Translations under genes and position numbers: made by a program
The notes under the pieces: generated by a model
What the model was told of the DNA's origin: nothing
The model's input: the letters and a program-made list of their open reading frames with translations, nothing else
Database searches by the model: none
From: Rhodocytophaga aerolata
GTDB taxonomy: Bacteria > Bacteroidota > Bacteroidia > Cytophagales > 172606-1
Reading direction: 5' to 3'
Assembly: GCF_030503435.1 (NCBI RefSeq)
Contig: NZ_JAUKPO010000026.1
Location: 38,743 to 102,742 of the forward strand
Length of the DNA: 64,000 bases
Shown: positions 1 to 8,716 of the stretch, piece after piece
Numbering within the stretch: position 1 is the stretch's first letter
How the letters are laid out: each line of letters begins with the position of its first letter

Positions 1-108
1 TGGCTTTAGCCAGTCCATGGTAAAATCATCCCATTTCCTCCAGCCTGGGGAGAAAGTATTCCAGGTATTTTTTTGTTGTTCTCTGATTTGCTCGAATTCT
101 GTTGTCAT
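1..108 (-). CDS. Class I SAM-dependent methyltransferase, N-terminal fragment
   Basis: Reading the minus strand, an ATG at 108 opens 36 codons that run off the left edge. The peptide includes NTWNTFSPGWRKWDDFTMDW, which resembles the N-terminus of UbiE-like class I methyltransferases of Bacteroidota, where a short helical lead with W-x-x-F-S-x-G-W precedes the first SAM-binding motif. The SAM motif itself (GxGxG) lies outside the window, so the family call rests on the N-terminus only. No Shine-Dalgarno sequence is seen, which is normal for this phylum. The ORF that runs the other way over this stretch is judged a shadow. Confidence 0.6.
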   Translation of the reverse strand, partial: MTTEFEQIREQQKNTWNTFSPGWRKWDDFTMDWLKP

Positions 109-370
109 AGTTTTAAATGGATTGTTAGATGTAAAAAGATTGTTTTTTAAATGTTGTTCGGAATGTTATCATACAGCAAGTGATAGAAGACGGCTATATG
201 GGAAGAATAGGCAGCAGTTTGAGTAATAGGTAATTTTTGTAAGGGCCTGCTTGTTAAGCTACTATAGTTTATTAGCTGATAAAAAAACAAGCGGTCCTGC
301 AGTCAGTAGAAGAACATTTTTGTGCCATTCTTACCTACTTACTCTTTAAACTGTGCAAAGATTTGCTGTT

Positions 371-853
371 TTAGAATACAGCAATGCCTTTAAAATCCTC
401 TCTGGTTTCTTTCGTCTCATCTGGATGTACATTCGCTTCACGCTTGATTAAGGTTTGTAAGGAAAAAGAGTTAGAATACCTATTGCTGGCACTCTTAATG
501 ACGAGTGTATAATGGCCATTGGGTAACTCCTGCAGATTATACTTACCGATAAATTTCTCCCGGTTACCCAGGTATTCAGTATACACTACTTCTTGGTGGT
601 TATTGAGAATCTGTATAGTTATTTTCTCTTGGGTAGGATTTTCAAAATGTACCTTCATCACCAGCGAATTCTGCATGATATAGGATACGGCCCTGAGTTT
701 TTCCGGGGAGGCTTCAACGGAAGATACATGAGCATAGTCATTAAAGGAAGGCATCGCTGTTACAGGCTGTAAATACAGTATACCTAGGAATACAGAAGAT
801 ACAAATGCTCTAGTGAAAGTAGATTGGTAAAATGGCAAAATTGTTTTTTTCAT
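371..853 (-). CDS. Small secreted beta-sandwich protein, unknown function
   Basis: A 160-residue protein with an N-terminal hydrophobic segment (about residues 14-33, ending near PVTAMPSF) that looks like a signal peptide. The middle part (residues 60-130) has alternating strands with EKITIQILNNHQEVVYTEYL and LPNGHYTLVIKSASNRYSNS, the pattern of DUF3244-like or T9SS-type immunoglobulin-like domains in Bacteroidota secreted proteins. The usual C-terminal KxxVxK-type sorting end is not present, so T9SS export is not supported. It is transcribed divergently from the hybrid regulator at 1115 and a TACCTTTG promoter element lies 53 bp upstream. Function is unknown; a cell-envelope or extracellular role is inferred from the signal peptide alone. 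Confidence 0.7.
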   Translation of the reverse strand: MKKTILPFYQSTFTRAFVSSVFLGILYLQPVTAMPSFNDYAHVSSVEASPEKLRAVSYIMQNSLVMKVHFENPTQEKITIQILNNHQEVVYTEYLGNREKFIGKYNLQELPNGHYTLVIKSASNRYSNSFSLQTLIKREANVHPDETKETREDFKGIAVF

Positions 854-905
854 TGGATTGAATGTTTAATGGGATTGTGAAAGTTTTTGTGAAAAATTGA
901 TGAGA

Positions 906-913
906 CAAAGGTA
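906..913 (-). promoter_or_regulatory. Bacteroidota -7 promoter element of the small secreted protein
   Basis: The minus strand reads TACCTTTG, a full match to TAnnTTTG, 53 bp before the start at 853. A -33 TTTG at the expected 19-21 bp distance is not seen; the nearest TTTG is 14 bp away. Confidence 0.4.
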
Positions 914-919
914 GCGTGG

Positions 920-1056
920 GTTACATGCAAAGTCTTTCACTCATAAAGCAAAGAATTGATTATCTGTTACATGGACGAGATAAAGCAAAAGGCCAACAGG
1001 TTGATTTATACTCGTTTTTTCACGCATGTTTCATTTGTTTTCACTCTTGTTACATG
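920..1056. promoter_or_regulatory. Three GTTACATG octamers in the divergent intergenic region
   Basis: GTTACATG occurs exactly at 920-927, 966-973 and 1049-1056, all in the same orientation, between the small secreted protein and the hybrid regulator. Three identical octamers within 140 bp are unlikely by chance. They could bind the AraC output domain of the adjacent hybrid regulator, but the binding protein is inferred only from position. Confidence 0.35.
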
Positions 1057-1114
1057 TGGATTATTTGAAAGGGAATTAGTTGATTTTAGGTGCCACCACT
1101 AAACTTCTGGTATC

Positions 1115-4100
1115 ATGCTAACTAGAGGTATTATTTTGATCTTTGTTTGGCTGAGCTATTTTTCTGCCTTTGGCCCGGCTATGGCCCAGCTGGATGGACC
1201 CGTTTTTTCTTCCAAAGCAAGCCAGGGGATGCCTTTCATACGCAATTATTCTCCTAAAGAATATAAAGCACACGTGCAGAACTGGGCAATAATCCAGGAT
1301 TCCCGGGGAAGAATGTTTTTTGGAAATGGAGATGGCGTGCTCGTATTCGACAATGAACAATGGCGATTGACCCCGCTTCCGAATTATGATCATGCCCGCT
1401 CCTTAGCTTTCTCCTCTGACAGCCTTCTGTATGTAGGCGGAAATAATGAGTTGGGATACCTGCAAGAAAATGTATATGGCCAGTATGAGTATAAATCCTT
1501 AGTAAACCGCTTACCGGAAGAAGAAAGAGGCTTCGACAGAGTCCGGACAGTTATAGACTACAATAAACAACTATTCTTTCAGACCTATGAGCGGCTTTTT
1601 GTATGGGATGGAAACGCCTTCACCATCCACCGCTTTGATCAGAAGTTGCACCGGATATTTCTGGTAAACGGAAAGCTGTATGGGGTGTTGGAAGATAAGG
1701 GCCTGGTTTATTGGGAAGATAACGGGTTTAAGGAATTGCCACACGGAGCTACCTTTGCACATAAGCCGGTAACCATGATGTTGCCCTATGATAAAGATAA
1801 ATTACTGATAGGTATACAAGAGGGCGAGTTGTATATGTACAGTCCGCAGGGGGTGGAGTTTTTTGAAACAGAGGCAGCACCTTACCTTAAACAGACACTG
1901 ATAGTAAAAGGCTGTTATATCAATGACACGCATATCGCCTTAGGTTCTGCGGGTTTGGTGGTCATAGATAAGCAAGGTAAACTCATTAGCTACTATAATG
2001 AAAAAAGCAGCCTGCAGGATAAAAATATTCTCCATATGTTCCCAGACAGGGATGGAAATTTATGGCTGGGTTTGCAGGTGGGCATATCCAAAATAGCCTT
2101 TGGGTCGCCTGTAAAAATTATCAATGAACAGCTGGGCATTAAGGGTGCCGTCCGGTCTATTTCTCAGCATCAGGGACAGTTGCTGGTCTTAACCTCTAAC
2201 GGCCTTTTTCTGGAAAAGAGTGATGATGCGTTACATCACAGGTTCCAACACATCGATTCTCTGCATGGACAAGTATTTACAACCTATTCACACCACGAGT
2301 CATTATTGGTGGGAACTGAAACTGGTATAAAAAAGTGGAAAAATGGAAAGCTTGATACGCTTTTTGACTATGGCTACAGAGGCTGTTTTAAAATGCAAGC
2401 GTCTATATTCAATCCTACGCATCTGTGGGCCGTCCTTGACGATGGTTTGGCGCTGCTTACCTATCAGCAAGGAACATGGCAAGAACTAGGGGCTATCCGT
2501 GGCTTAGCGGGTGCCATCCGGAACCTGGTGCAATTGAAACCCAATGAACTATGGCTGGGTACCAGATCCAATGGGATGTATACAATACATATCCCCATGA
2601 GTACTGACTCTATCCTGGATTTTTCCAGACCCACGATCTCACAGCTTGGACCGGCACAACACCTGCCAAAAGGAGAGGTGTATTCCTACCTTATTAATGG
2701 TCAACTGTATGTCTGGAATGAAATTACCAGGCAAGTGTATCAATGGAATGAGAAAAAGGAATTATTTGACGTACAGCCTAATTTTGGAGACCTATTTGGC
2801 ATTTCAGGAAAAAAAGTGAGGCCATGGACATCAGAGGATGCGGCAGGTAAAGTGTATCTGAAAGTACAAGATACAGCTACTGGCATAATCCAGATAGCCA
2901 GAGCCACAAATACATTTAACGGTGCTTATCGCACAGAAATAGTCAAAGTTCCTTCTGGTCTTTCCTATTTTGAATCCTGCCTGTTTGCTTTGGAAAAGGA
3001 AGTCTGGTATGGCGGAAGCGATGGCGTTTTACACCATGATTTATCCGGGGATAAAGATAAAAGGGGTGTTGCACCGGTAATTATCTCAAAAGTAACCTAT
3101 AATCAGCAGCCATACGCGTTCAAAGAATCGCAGGCTTCGCTGCCTTATAAAAAAAATGCAGTCCTTAGGTTTAATTTTTCTTCACCTACGTATCCGGAAG
3201 AGGGGCACATACGATACCAATCCATGTTAGAGGGGTTTGATGAACAATGGTCAGATTTTCAGAAGCAGTCATATAGAGAATATACCAATTTATGGGAGGG
3301 AACTTATGTTTTTAAAATCAGGGCCCTACACCCATCTGGCTATCAATCTGCCACTACTTCGTTTCCCCTGAAAATTACCCCACCCTGGTACCGGGAACAA
3401 GTATTTTACGTTTTGTACCTTATTTTGCTGGCTACTCTGGTGTATGGCTTTGTACGGATCAGGTCATATCAATTGCGGAAAAAAAATAAACAACTGGAAA
3501 TAATCGTAGCCAACCGGACAGAAGAAGTAATGGCACAGGCCGAACAATTAAAACAACAGGCGCAGCAGTTACAGGAACTGGATGAATTTAAATCCCGCTT
3601 TTTTGCCAATATTTCCCATGAATTCCGTACTCCACTCACCCTGATCAACGGCCCGGTTCAAACACTGTTATTTGGAAACCCTGAACCCAAAGTGAAGCAG
3701 CAACTCTCCATCATTCAACGCAATGCCCGGCATCTACTGAAGCTGGTTAATCAGTTACTGGACCTCTCCAGAATAGAATCGCATAAGTTAAAGCTAAAAG
3801 TATCTATGGGCAATATAGTGGAGGCTGTCCGTATCATTACCATGGAATTAGAATCTGCCGCCACTTCCAAGGGATTGGCCTTAACTTTTCAGGCTAGCCA
3901 GGAAGAGTTATGGGTGTATTATGAACCAGATAAACTAGAGAAAATTGTAGGCAACCTGGTAGCCAATGCCATAAAGTTTACAGATCAAGGATCAGTTTGC
4001 GTAAAAGTTACTAAAACTATCAAGCAGGGTAAGGAATATGCAGCGATTGAAGTTGCCGATACAGGAATTGGCATCGCACAAGAGCAGGTACCTTATGTAT

Positions 4101-5170
4101 TCGACCGTTTTTTTCAGGTGGATTCATCTTCAGTAAGGCAGTACGAAGGTACTGGTATTGGGTTATCTTTAGCCAAAGAACTTGTATTGTTGCATGGCGG
4201 CGAAATAACTGTAGAAAGCAAATTAGGTGAGGGCACTACATTCTTTGTCTTCTTTGTGATGGGCCATGATCATTTTGATGCCGAAAACATAGCTATCCTT
4301 TCCTCTAACGAATTCAGAGATACGGCAGGGGATAAGCCAGCTGAATTAACAAAGGGAATAGTCCAGGAGAATATGCCCGGTTCTGATCAGGAAGAAAAAC
4401 CTGTTATTCTGCTGGTAGAAGACAATGCTGATTTACGGTATTACCTGCATACACAATTAGAAGAATTTTATAAAATAGAAGAAGCAGAAAACGGAAAAGC
4501 AGGTCTGCAGAAGGCTCTGGAAGTTATACCCGACCTACTCATCAGCGATGTAATGATGCCATTGATGGATGGATATACGCTATGTGAACAGATTAAAAAC
4601 GATGAACGGACCAACCATATCCCGGTAATATTGCTTACTGCCCGAAGTACCATTGAAAACAAATTACAGGGGCTGGAAACCGGTGCAGATGAATACCTGA
4701 TCAAACCTTTTACGCCGGCAGAATTACAGCTTAAGGTGAAAAATTTAATTCAAACCAGACAGGCATTGCGTGAAAAGTTTGGCAGAGAGTTCCGTTTACA
4801 GCCTACCGATGTAGTGGTTCCATCCCAACAGCATCAATTTCTGGAACAACTCAAGCACATAATCGAACGGCATATGGAAGACGAAACATTTGGTGTGGAA
4901 GAACTATGCCGTGAACTAGGCATGAGCCGTACACAGGTAAACCGTAAACTTCAGGCACTAGTAAAACAAACACCTAGTGAACTGATCAAGTCTTTCCGTT
5001 TGCAACGGGCTACAGAGCTCATCAGGCAGGATGCAGGAAATATGGCTGAAATTGCCTATAAAGTAGGATTTAACAGCCAGTCATATTTCACCCGGGCCTT
5101 TCAAGATGCGTATGGATGCACACCGATGGAATATAAGCGGCAGAGTTCAAAAGAAACCTTGCTATCTTAA
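1115..5170 (+). CDS. Hybrid two-component system sensor/regulator (HTCS)
   Basis: A 1351-residue one-protein two-component system. In order: signal peptide (to about MAQ25), a long periplasmic beta-propeller of Reg_prop type (about 45-660, with NLWLGLQVGISK and NELWLGTRSNGMY blades), a Y_Y_Y domain (about 680-755), one membrane helix (about 762-782), a histidine kinase with H-box SHEFRTPLTLI (H835) and N-box NLVANAIKF (N951), a receiver with phospho-acceptor D1145 in ISDVMMP, and an AraC-type HTH (about 1255-1345). All catalytic residues are present. HTCS proteins usually sense oligosaccharide fragments and switch on a neighbouring polysaccharide locus. No such locus lies beside it here, so its target may be the divergent small secreted gene or a distant locus. 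Confidence 0.93.
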   Translation: MLTRGIILIFVWLSYFSAFGPAMAQLDGPVFSSKASQGMPFIRNYSPKEYKAHVQNWAIIQDSRGRMFFGNGDGVLVFDNEQWRLTPLPNYDHARSLAFSSDSLLYVGGNNELGYLQENVYGQYEYKSLVNRLPEEERGFDRVRTVIDYNKQLFFQTYERLFVWDGNAFTIHRFDQKLHRIFLVNGKLYGVLEDKGLVYWEDNGFKELPHGATFAHKPVTMMLPYDKDKLLIGIQEGELYMYSPQGVEFFETEAAPYLKQTLIVKGCYINDTHIALGSAGLVVIDKQGKLISYYNEKSSLQDKNILHMFPDRDGNLWLGLQVGISKIAFGSPVKIINEQLGIKGAVRSISQHQGQLLVLTSNGLFLEKSDDALHHRFQHIDSLHGQVFTTYSHHESLLVGTETGIKKWKNGKLDTLFDYGYRGCFKMQASIFNPTHLWAVLDDGLALLTYQQGTWQELGAIRGLAGAIRNLVQLKPNELWLGTRSNGMYTIHIPMSTDSILDFSRPTISQLGPAQHLPKGEVYSYLINGQLYVWNEITRQVYQWNEKKELFDVQPNFGDLFGISGKKVRPWTSEDAAGKVYLKVQDTATGIIQIARATNTFNGAYRTEIVKVPSGLSYFESCLFALEKEVWYGGSDGVLHHDLSGDKDKRGVAPVIISKVTYNQQPYAFKESQASLPYKKNAVLRFNFSSPTYPEEGHIRYQSMLEGFDEQWSDFQKQSYREYTNLWEGTYVFKIRALHPSGYQSATTSFPLKITPPWYREQVFYVLYLILLATLVYGFVRIRSYQLRKKNKQLEIIVANRTEEVMAQAEQLKQQAQQLQELDEFKSRFFANISHEFRTPLTLINGPVQTLLFGNPEPKVKQQLSIIQRNARHLLKLVNQLLDLSRIESHKLKLKVSMGNIVEAVRIITMELESAATSKGLALTFQASQEELWVYYEPDKLEKIVGNLVANAIKFTDQGSVCVKVTKTIKQGKEYAAIEVADTGIGIAQEQVPYVFDRFFQVDSSSVRQYEGTGIGLSLAKELVLLHGGEITVESKLGEGTTFFVFFVMGHDHFDAENIAILSSNEFRDTAGDKPAELTKGIVQENMPGSDQEEKPVILLVEDNADLRYYLHTQLEEFYKIEEAENGKAGLQKALEVIPDLLISDVMMPLMDGYTLCEQIKNDERTNHIPVILLTARSTIENKLQGLETGADEYLIKPFTPAELQLKVKNLIQTRQALREKFGREFRLQPTDVVVPSQQHQFLEQLKHIIERHMEDETFGVEELCRELGMSRTQVNRKLQALVKQTPSELIKSFRLQRATELIRQDAGNMAEIAYKVGFNSQSYFTRAFQDAYGCTPMEYKRQSSKETLLS

Positions 5171-5194
5171 GAAATTAGCTCTGAGCCACACCAC

Positions 5195-5365
5195 ATTACT
5201 ACGCTTTGTCAGACAGACAAATTCCGGTAATCTTTTGAATAATCGTTGCAATAGGCTCTCATTTTGATTGGCTCCATTCCCCGGTGTTAGAGTCGAGTTG
5301 AGGATTTCTCCCAGAACATTGACCACCACATGCAATTTCCTGCCTTTGTATCGGGTTTAATCTAC
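5195..5365 (-). pseudogene. Relic of an IS4/IS5-like DDE transposase
   Basis: The minus strand encodes about 57 codons with an internal stop: VD, stop, TRYKGRKLHVVVNVLGEI and further TLTPGNGANQNESLLQRL. D-x-T-x-x-KGRKxHxxVxxLG is the typical core of IS4/IS5-family transposases around the second catalytic Asp. No intact ORF or terminal inverted repeats were recognised, so this is a decayed fragment. It sits between the hybrid regulator and the sensor at 7116. Confidence 0.6.
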
Positions 5366-5541
5366 TAACCCTTGATCATTCATGTATGGCTGTCGAGCGG
5401 ATTGCATATTTGTCTCACAAGCCGAGATTGGCGGTAGGCTTGAAGAAAGCCCTTTTTCTGGAAAGACGATAAATCACCAAATCTATCTAGTATCAGGCCT
5501 ATAAAATACAACTAAAAACAGACCGGCTTGGTAAGTATATG

Positions 5542-7116
5542 TTACTGCTTTATTTCTGCTTGTCTGCGTTCCAGTTCTTTTTCTTTCCTGCGCATCTGCT
5601 CTTGCGTTGCTTCCATCTCCTCCATATTCTGGCGTAGTTCCTCTTCCTGAGCACGCATCTGTTCAGTCTGTGCTTTAAATTGCTCCAACAACTGCTGTGT
5701 CCGATCACTTGTTTTGACCGATATCAATGTAGAGGCGGTAATCTCGCTCACTTTCTCTAACCACTCAACCTGATAGGAATCAAATTTGTCAAAGGCGGCC
5801 AGCTCAATAACAGCAATTACTTGTCCATTGTATTGCATAGGGACCAGCAGCAAGCAGGTAGGCGTAGCATCCCCCAGTCCGGAAGTTATGGTGGTGTAGC
5901 CCTGTGGTACCTCAGTAATCAATAAAGTGTCACCTTCCCGATAAGCCTGCCCCACCAGCCCTTCTCCCAGTTGCACACGTTTTTCTATGAATTTTTTGCG
6001 GTTGAATGCGTAGCAACTCATCAGTTCAAGATACGGTTGCTCTTCTTCACGTAGCAGGAATAACCCCCCTTGCTGGGCTTTTAAATATTTGACAACAAAA
6101 ATGACTACCTGCTCGCAAAGTTCCTGTAGCTGGTGATGATGGGAGCGTAGAATCTCTGATAAAAGGGACAAGCCTTCTGTACTCCATAGCCGCTTTTCAT
6201 CCTGCTGCTTTATCAGCTTCATTTTTTCACGCATCTGCACAAGTTCTCCTGCCAGGTTAGTCTGGTTGAGCGAGTGGTTGGCATCCGTGAGACCGTCCCA
6301 GTTTACCTGGTAGTTGCCCTGAGAAATCTGGCTGATGAAACTGGCTGCTTTTTTAAAATTGATAATTGAATGATTAATAACCTCCCGCTCAGAAAAAGCA
6401 TGTGTTTGCTGGCCAGGATTAAACAGGTATGTTTGGTTGTTTACTTCCAATTCTTCAAATAATTTTTTCCGTTCCTTGGTGTCTCTGCGGATACGTACTG
6501 TCATAAATAACAAAGTAGGGATAACAATGAGCAGAAGCAGCACTTGCAGGTAAGCTGTCCGGGTATTAGAAGCCTGGTAGTCTGTGACAGCTACCATATA
6601 AAGTTGATCTTCGAAGGCAGTAAGCTTAAGGGTATATTGTTCGTAAAGCAGCCAAATAGCTTTTCCACGGTCCTTCATCAGTTCCTGGTTAAATAGAACC
6701 ATACTATCCTGCCTGGCTAACGCAACCATGTTATCGCACACTTTTACATAATCATTGTAGGCATTCCAAATACTAGTTAATTCATTTCTATGAGGATACT
6801 GTTGAACGTTGAGCAGGGAATCTAATCTCTCAAAGTAAGCAGGATATTTAGCTACCGCCTCCTTATAGGGACTCAGTAAAGATGCGTCTTTGGTTAAGGC
6901 ATATCCGCGCAAGCCTACATCAAAATTGCGGATAATATCATCCCAGATTAAGCTATTTAGCTTTTTAACTTGATCCGTCTGTGATTTGATGGCGGCCATT
7001 TGTTCAGTAATCCCTTTATTATAGAAAATCAACCCGGCGTTACAAGTAACCAGAAGGATAATAAGGAATGCAGAAAAAACGACAATATTATTTTTGACTT
7101 TAGTTAAGAGATGCAT
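5542..7116 (-). CDS. CHASE3-like/GAF sensor protein lacking a kinase domain
   Basis: The first ATG at 7116 gives 524 residues starting MHLLTKVKNNIVVFSAF; the longer frame to 7170 needs a TTG start. Two membrane helices (about 8-30 and 180-205) bracket a helical extracytoplasmic region with features of CHASE3 (repeated LR-GYALTKDASLL). A HAMP-like linker and coiled coil follow, then a GAF domain (about 325-465) with GEGLVGQAYREGDTLLITEV. The protein ends in a charged coiled coil (ELRQNMEEMEATQEQMRRKE). In related Cytophagales proteins this coil usually leads into PAS or kinase modules; here a stop follows. It may signal through a partner kinase. The ligand is unknown. Confidence 0.8.
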   Translation of the reverse strand: MHLLTKVKNNIVVFSAFLIILLVTCNAGLIFYNKGITEQMAAIKSQTDQVKKLNSLIWDDIIRNFDVGLRGYALTKDASLLSPYKEAVAKYPAYFERLDSLLNVQQYPHRNELTSIWNAYNDYVKVCDNMVALARQDSMVLFNQELMKDRGKAIWLLYEQYTLKLTAFEDQLYMVAVTDYQASNTRTAYLQVLLLLIVIPTLLFMTVRIRRDTKERKKLFEELEVNNQTYLFNPGQQTHAFSEREVINHSIINFKKAASFISQISQGNYQVNWDGLTDANHSLNQTNLAGELVQMREKMKLIKQQDEKRLWSTEGLSLLSEILRSHHHQLQELCEQVVIFVVKYLKAQQGGLFLLREEEQPYLELMSCYAFNRKKFIEKRVQLGEGLVGQAYREGDTLLITEVPQGYTTITSGLGDATPTCLLLVPMQYNGQVIAVIELAAFDKFDSYQVEWLEKVSEITASTLISVKTSDRTQQLLEQFKAQTEQMRAQEEELRQNMEEMEATQEQMRRKEKELERRQAEIKQ

Positions 7117-7517
7117 TGCGAATAAGGAAGTAAACTTTACGTACGAACACTTGTAGACAGTATTGTCCAATTGAAAGTATGAGAATATTTTGTTAAGACA
7201 CGTAGAAAAGCATCATAGAAGGTACTTTTGTAAGCATTGCTATAAATACGCTTTATAAATATGAATATCAGGACCAAACAACACTTCCCCACACAAGTTT
7301 AACGCATGGCCCGTAGGGCGTGCGCTCATGGAATAGTATTCTATTTTGCTTTTCATTCTATTTTTGCTTGTTTTTCGAATAAAATGTTTGATCATGATCT
7401 TAAAAGGCAGAAAGTAGAAACACTTTTAGAAGCTTACCCATTCTTAGTAACCAGTAGCAATTGCATTGAGTTGTACTACTTTTGCTAGCATCTATAAAAA
7501 TATTCTTACTATTGTAC
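7117..7517. other. Intergenic region between the GAF sensor and the LysR gene
   Basis: This stretch holds divergent promoter space. An ORF at 7306-7488 has no recognisable features and unusual composition, so it is not accepted as a gene. A short hairpin GCCC-GTA-GGGC lies near 7307-7319. No clear promoter match was found. Confidence 0.4.
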
Positions 7518-8411
7518 ATGTTCGATTTCCGGATCAAAGTTTTTTACACGGTGGCTAGGCGGCTTAACTTTACTAAAGCAGCCGAAGAACTACTCATATC
7601 CCAGCCGGCAGTTACCAATCACATCAAAGAATTGGAAAGCCATTTTAACCAGGCTCTTTTTGAACGCAGAGGTAATAAAGTAGTGCTCACCGCCGCCGGG
7701 AAAGTGCTGCTCAAACATACAGAAGCTATCCTTGAAATTTACCGGCAAATAGAATTTGATTTAGGCAGGTTGAACCAATTATTCCAAGGCATTCTCCATG
7801 TAGGCGCCAGTACGTCCATTACACAATATGTATTGCCTCCGTTGCTAGCCCGGTTTCATAAGCTACATCAGGACGTGAGGATTGAACTGTTTAGTGGCAA
7901 TACGGAACTTATTGAACAGGCATTACTAGATAAACAAATAGAAGTAGGAGTGATTGAGGGCAAATCCAAACGCAGGGAACTGCATTATACACCTTTTGTA
8001 AAGGATGAAATTGTGCTGATATGCAGCCGTAAAAATCCATTAGCGAAGAAAGAAGAAATCAGCCTGGATGAACTCAGAAAGATTCCGCTCTTGCTCAGAG
8101 AGCCTGGGTCAGGAACGCTGGAAGTGATTGCAGATGCCTTGAAACAAAAGGGTATCCGCTTGTCAGACCTGCTTGTAGAAATGCAGCTGGGCAGTACAGA
8201 AGCCATCAAGTCTTACCTGCAACATTCCGATTGTGTGGCTTTTTTATCCTTACATGCTATTTTGAAAGAACTGGAAAGTGGAACGATCAAAATTATAGAA
8301 ATTAAAAAGTTTACCATTCACCGTACGTTTTACTTTATCACTCCGCAGGGCCAGGAAGGCGGTTTACCTGCCCTGTTTATCCGCTTTTTGCTTCAGAATC
8401 ATAATATTTAA
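7518..8411 (+). CDS. LysR-family transcriptional regulator, probable regulator of cysJI
   Basis: From the ATG at 7518 the product has 297 residues and begins MFDFRIKVFYTVARRLNFTK, the usual LysR N-terminus; the 12 extra codons upstream would need a TTG start. The winged HTH covers residues 1-62 (AAEELLISQPAVTNHIKELE) and is followed by the linker helix and a type 2 periplasmic-binding-like effector domain (about 90-290). The gene is 300 bp upstream of, and co-directional with, cysJI. LysR proteins such as CysL of Bacillus activate cysJI, and CysB/Cbl sense sulfur intermediates, so a sulfite-reductase activator role is likely but inferred from context only. Confidence 0.85.
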   Translation: MFDFRIKVFYTVARRLNFTKAAEELLISQPAVTNHIKELESHFNQALFERRGNKVVLTAAGKVLLKHTEAILEIYRQIEFDLGRLNQLFQGILHVGASTSITQYVLPPLLARFHKLHQDVRIELFSGNTELIEQALLDKQIEVGVIEGKSKRRELHYTPFVKDEIVLICSRKNPLAKKEEISLDELRKIPLLLREPGSGTLEVIADALKQKGIRLSDLLVEMQLGSTEAIKSYLQHSDCVAFLSLHAILKELESGTIKIIEIKKFTIHRTFYFITPQGQEGGLPALFIRFLLQNHNI

Positions 8412-8453
8412 TTATTTACTCTACGGCAGTTAAAATCTTATCAACAAAACGTG

Positions 8454-8588
8454 ATGAGCATTTTAATTGGGAATAATTTTCGTTTCGAACCATTTTATTG
8501 GTATTGGTGTGCCTTGATTTTCGGCCTGATTTTTTTATTCATCTTTTCTTCTTTTATCATAGCTATAACTTTAAGTTATTACAGATAA
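8454..8588 (+). CDS. Possible small membrane protein, 44 residues
   Basis: An ATG at 8454 (after GTG) opens 44 codons. The peptide has a polar N-terminus (MSILIGNNFRFEPFYWYW) and one strong hydrophobic helix of about 22 residues, then a short SYYR tail. It lies between the LysR gene and cysJ on the same strand. It could be a genuine small membrane protein or the tail of a decayed transporter gene; nothing in the sequence decides this. Confidence 0.3.
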   Translation: MSILIGNNFRFEPFYWYWCALIFGLIFLFIFSSFIIAITLSYYR

Positions 8589-8671
8589 AAAAATGCAATT
8601 GGGATACGATGTCCGTCTGGACTACCTTTGGATCATTAAAATTAGTATAGATGGGGTATGATAATTTTAAG

Positions 8672-8686
8672 ACAGGGATACCCTGT
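8672..8686. promoter_or_regulatory. Palindrome upstream of cysJ
   Basis: ACAGGG-ATA-CCCTGT is a perfect 6-bp inverted repeat with a 3-bp centre, 31 bp before the cysJ start. It may be a regulator site or a hairpin in the 5' leader. LysR sites usually have the form T-N11-A, which fits only loosely. Confidence 0.35.
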
Positions 8687-8716
8687 TTAAGCTATACGCC
8701 ATAACCTGATAAATAC

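Noticed and set aside
17..226. 69-codon plus-strand ORF at the left edge
   Set aside because: It lies over the methyltransferase start on the other strand, which is clearly coding.
1118..1393. Minus-strand ORFs inside the hybrid regulator gene
   Set aside because: Shadows of the long coding frame.
7306..7488. 60-codon plus-strand ORF before the LysR gene
   Set aside because: Composition is not protein-like, no conserved feature, no clear start signal, and it overlaps the extended LysR frame.
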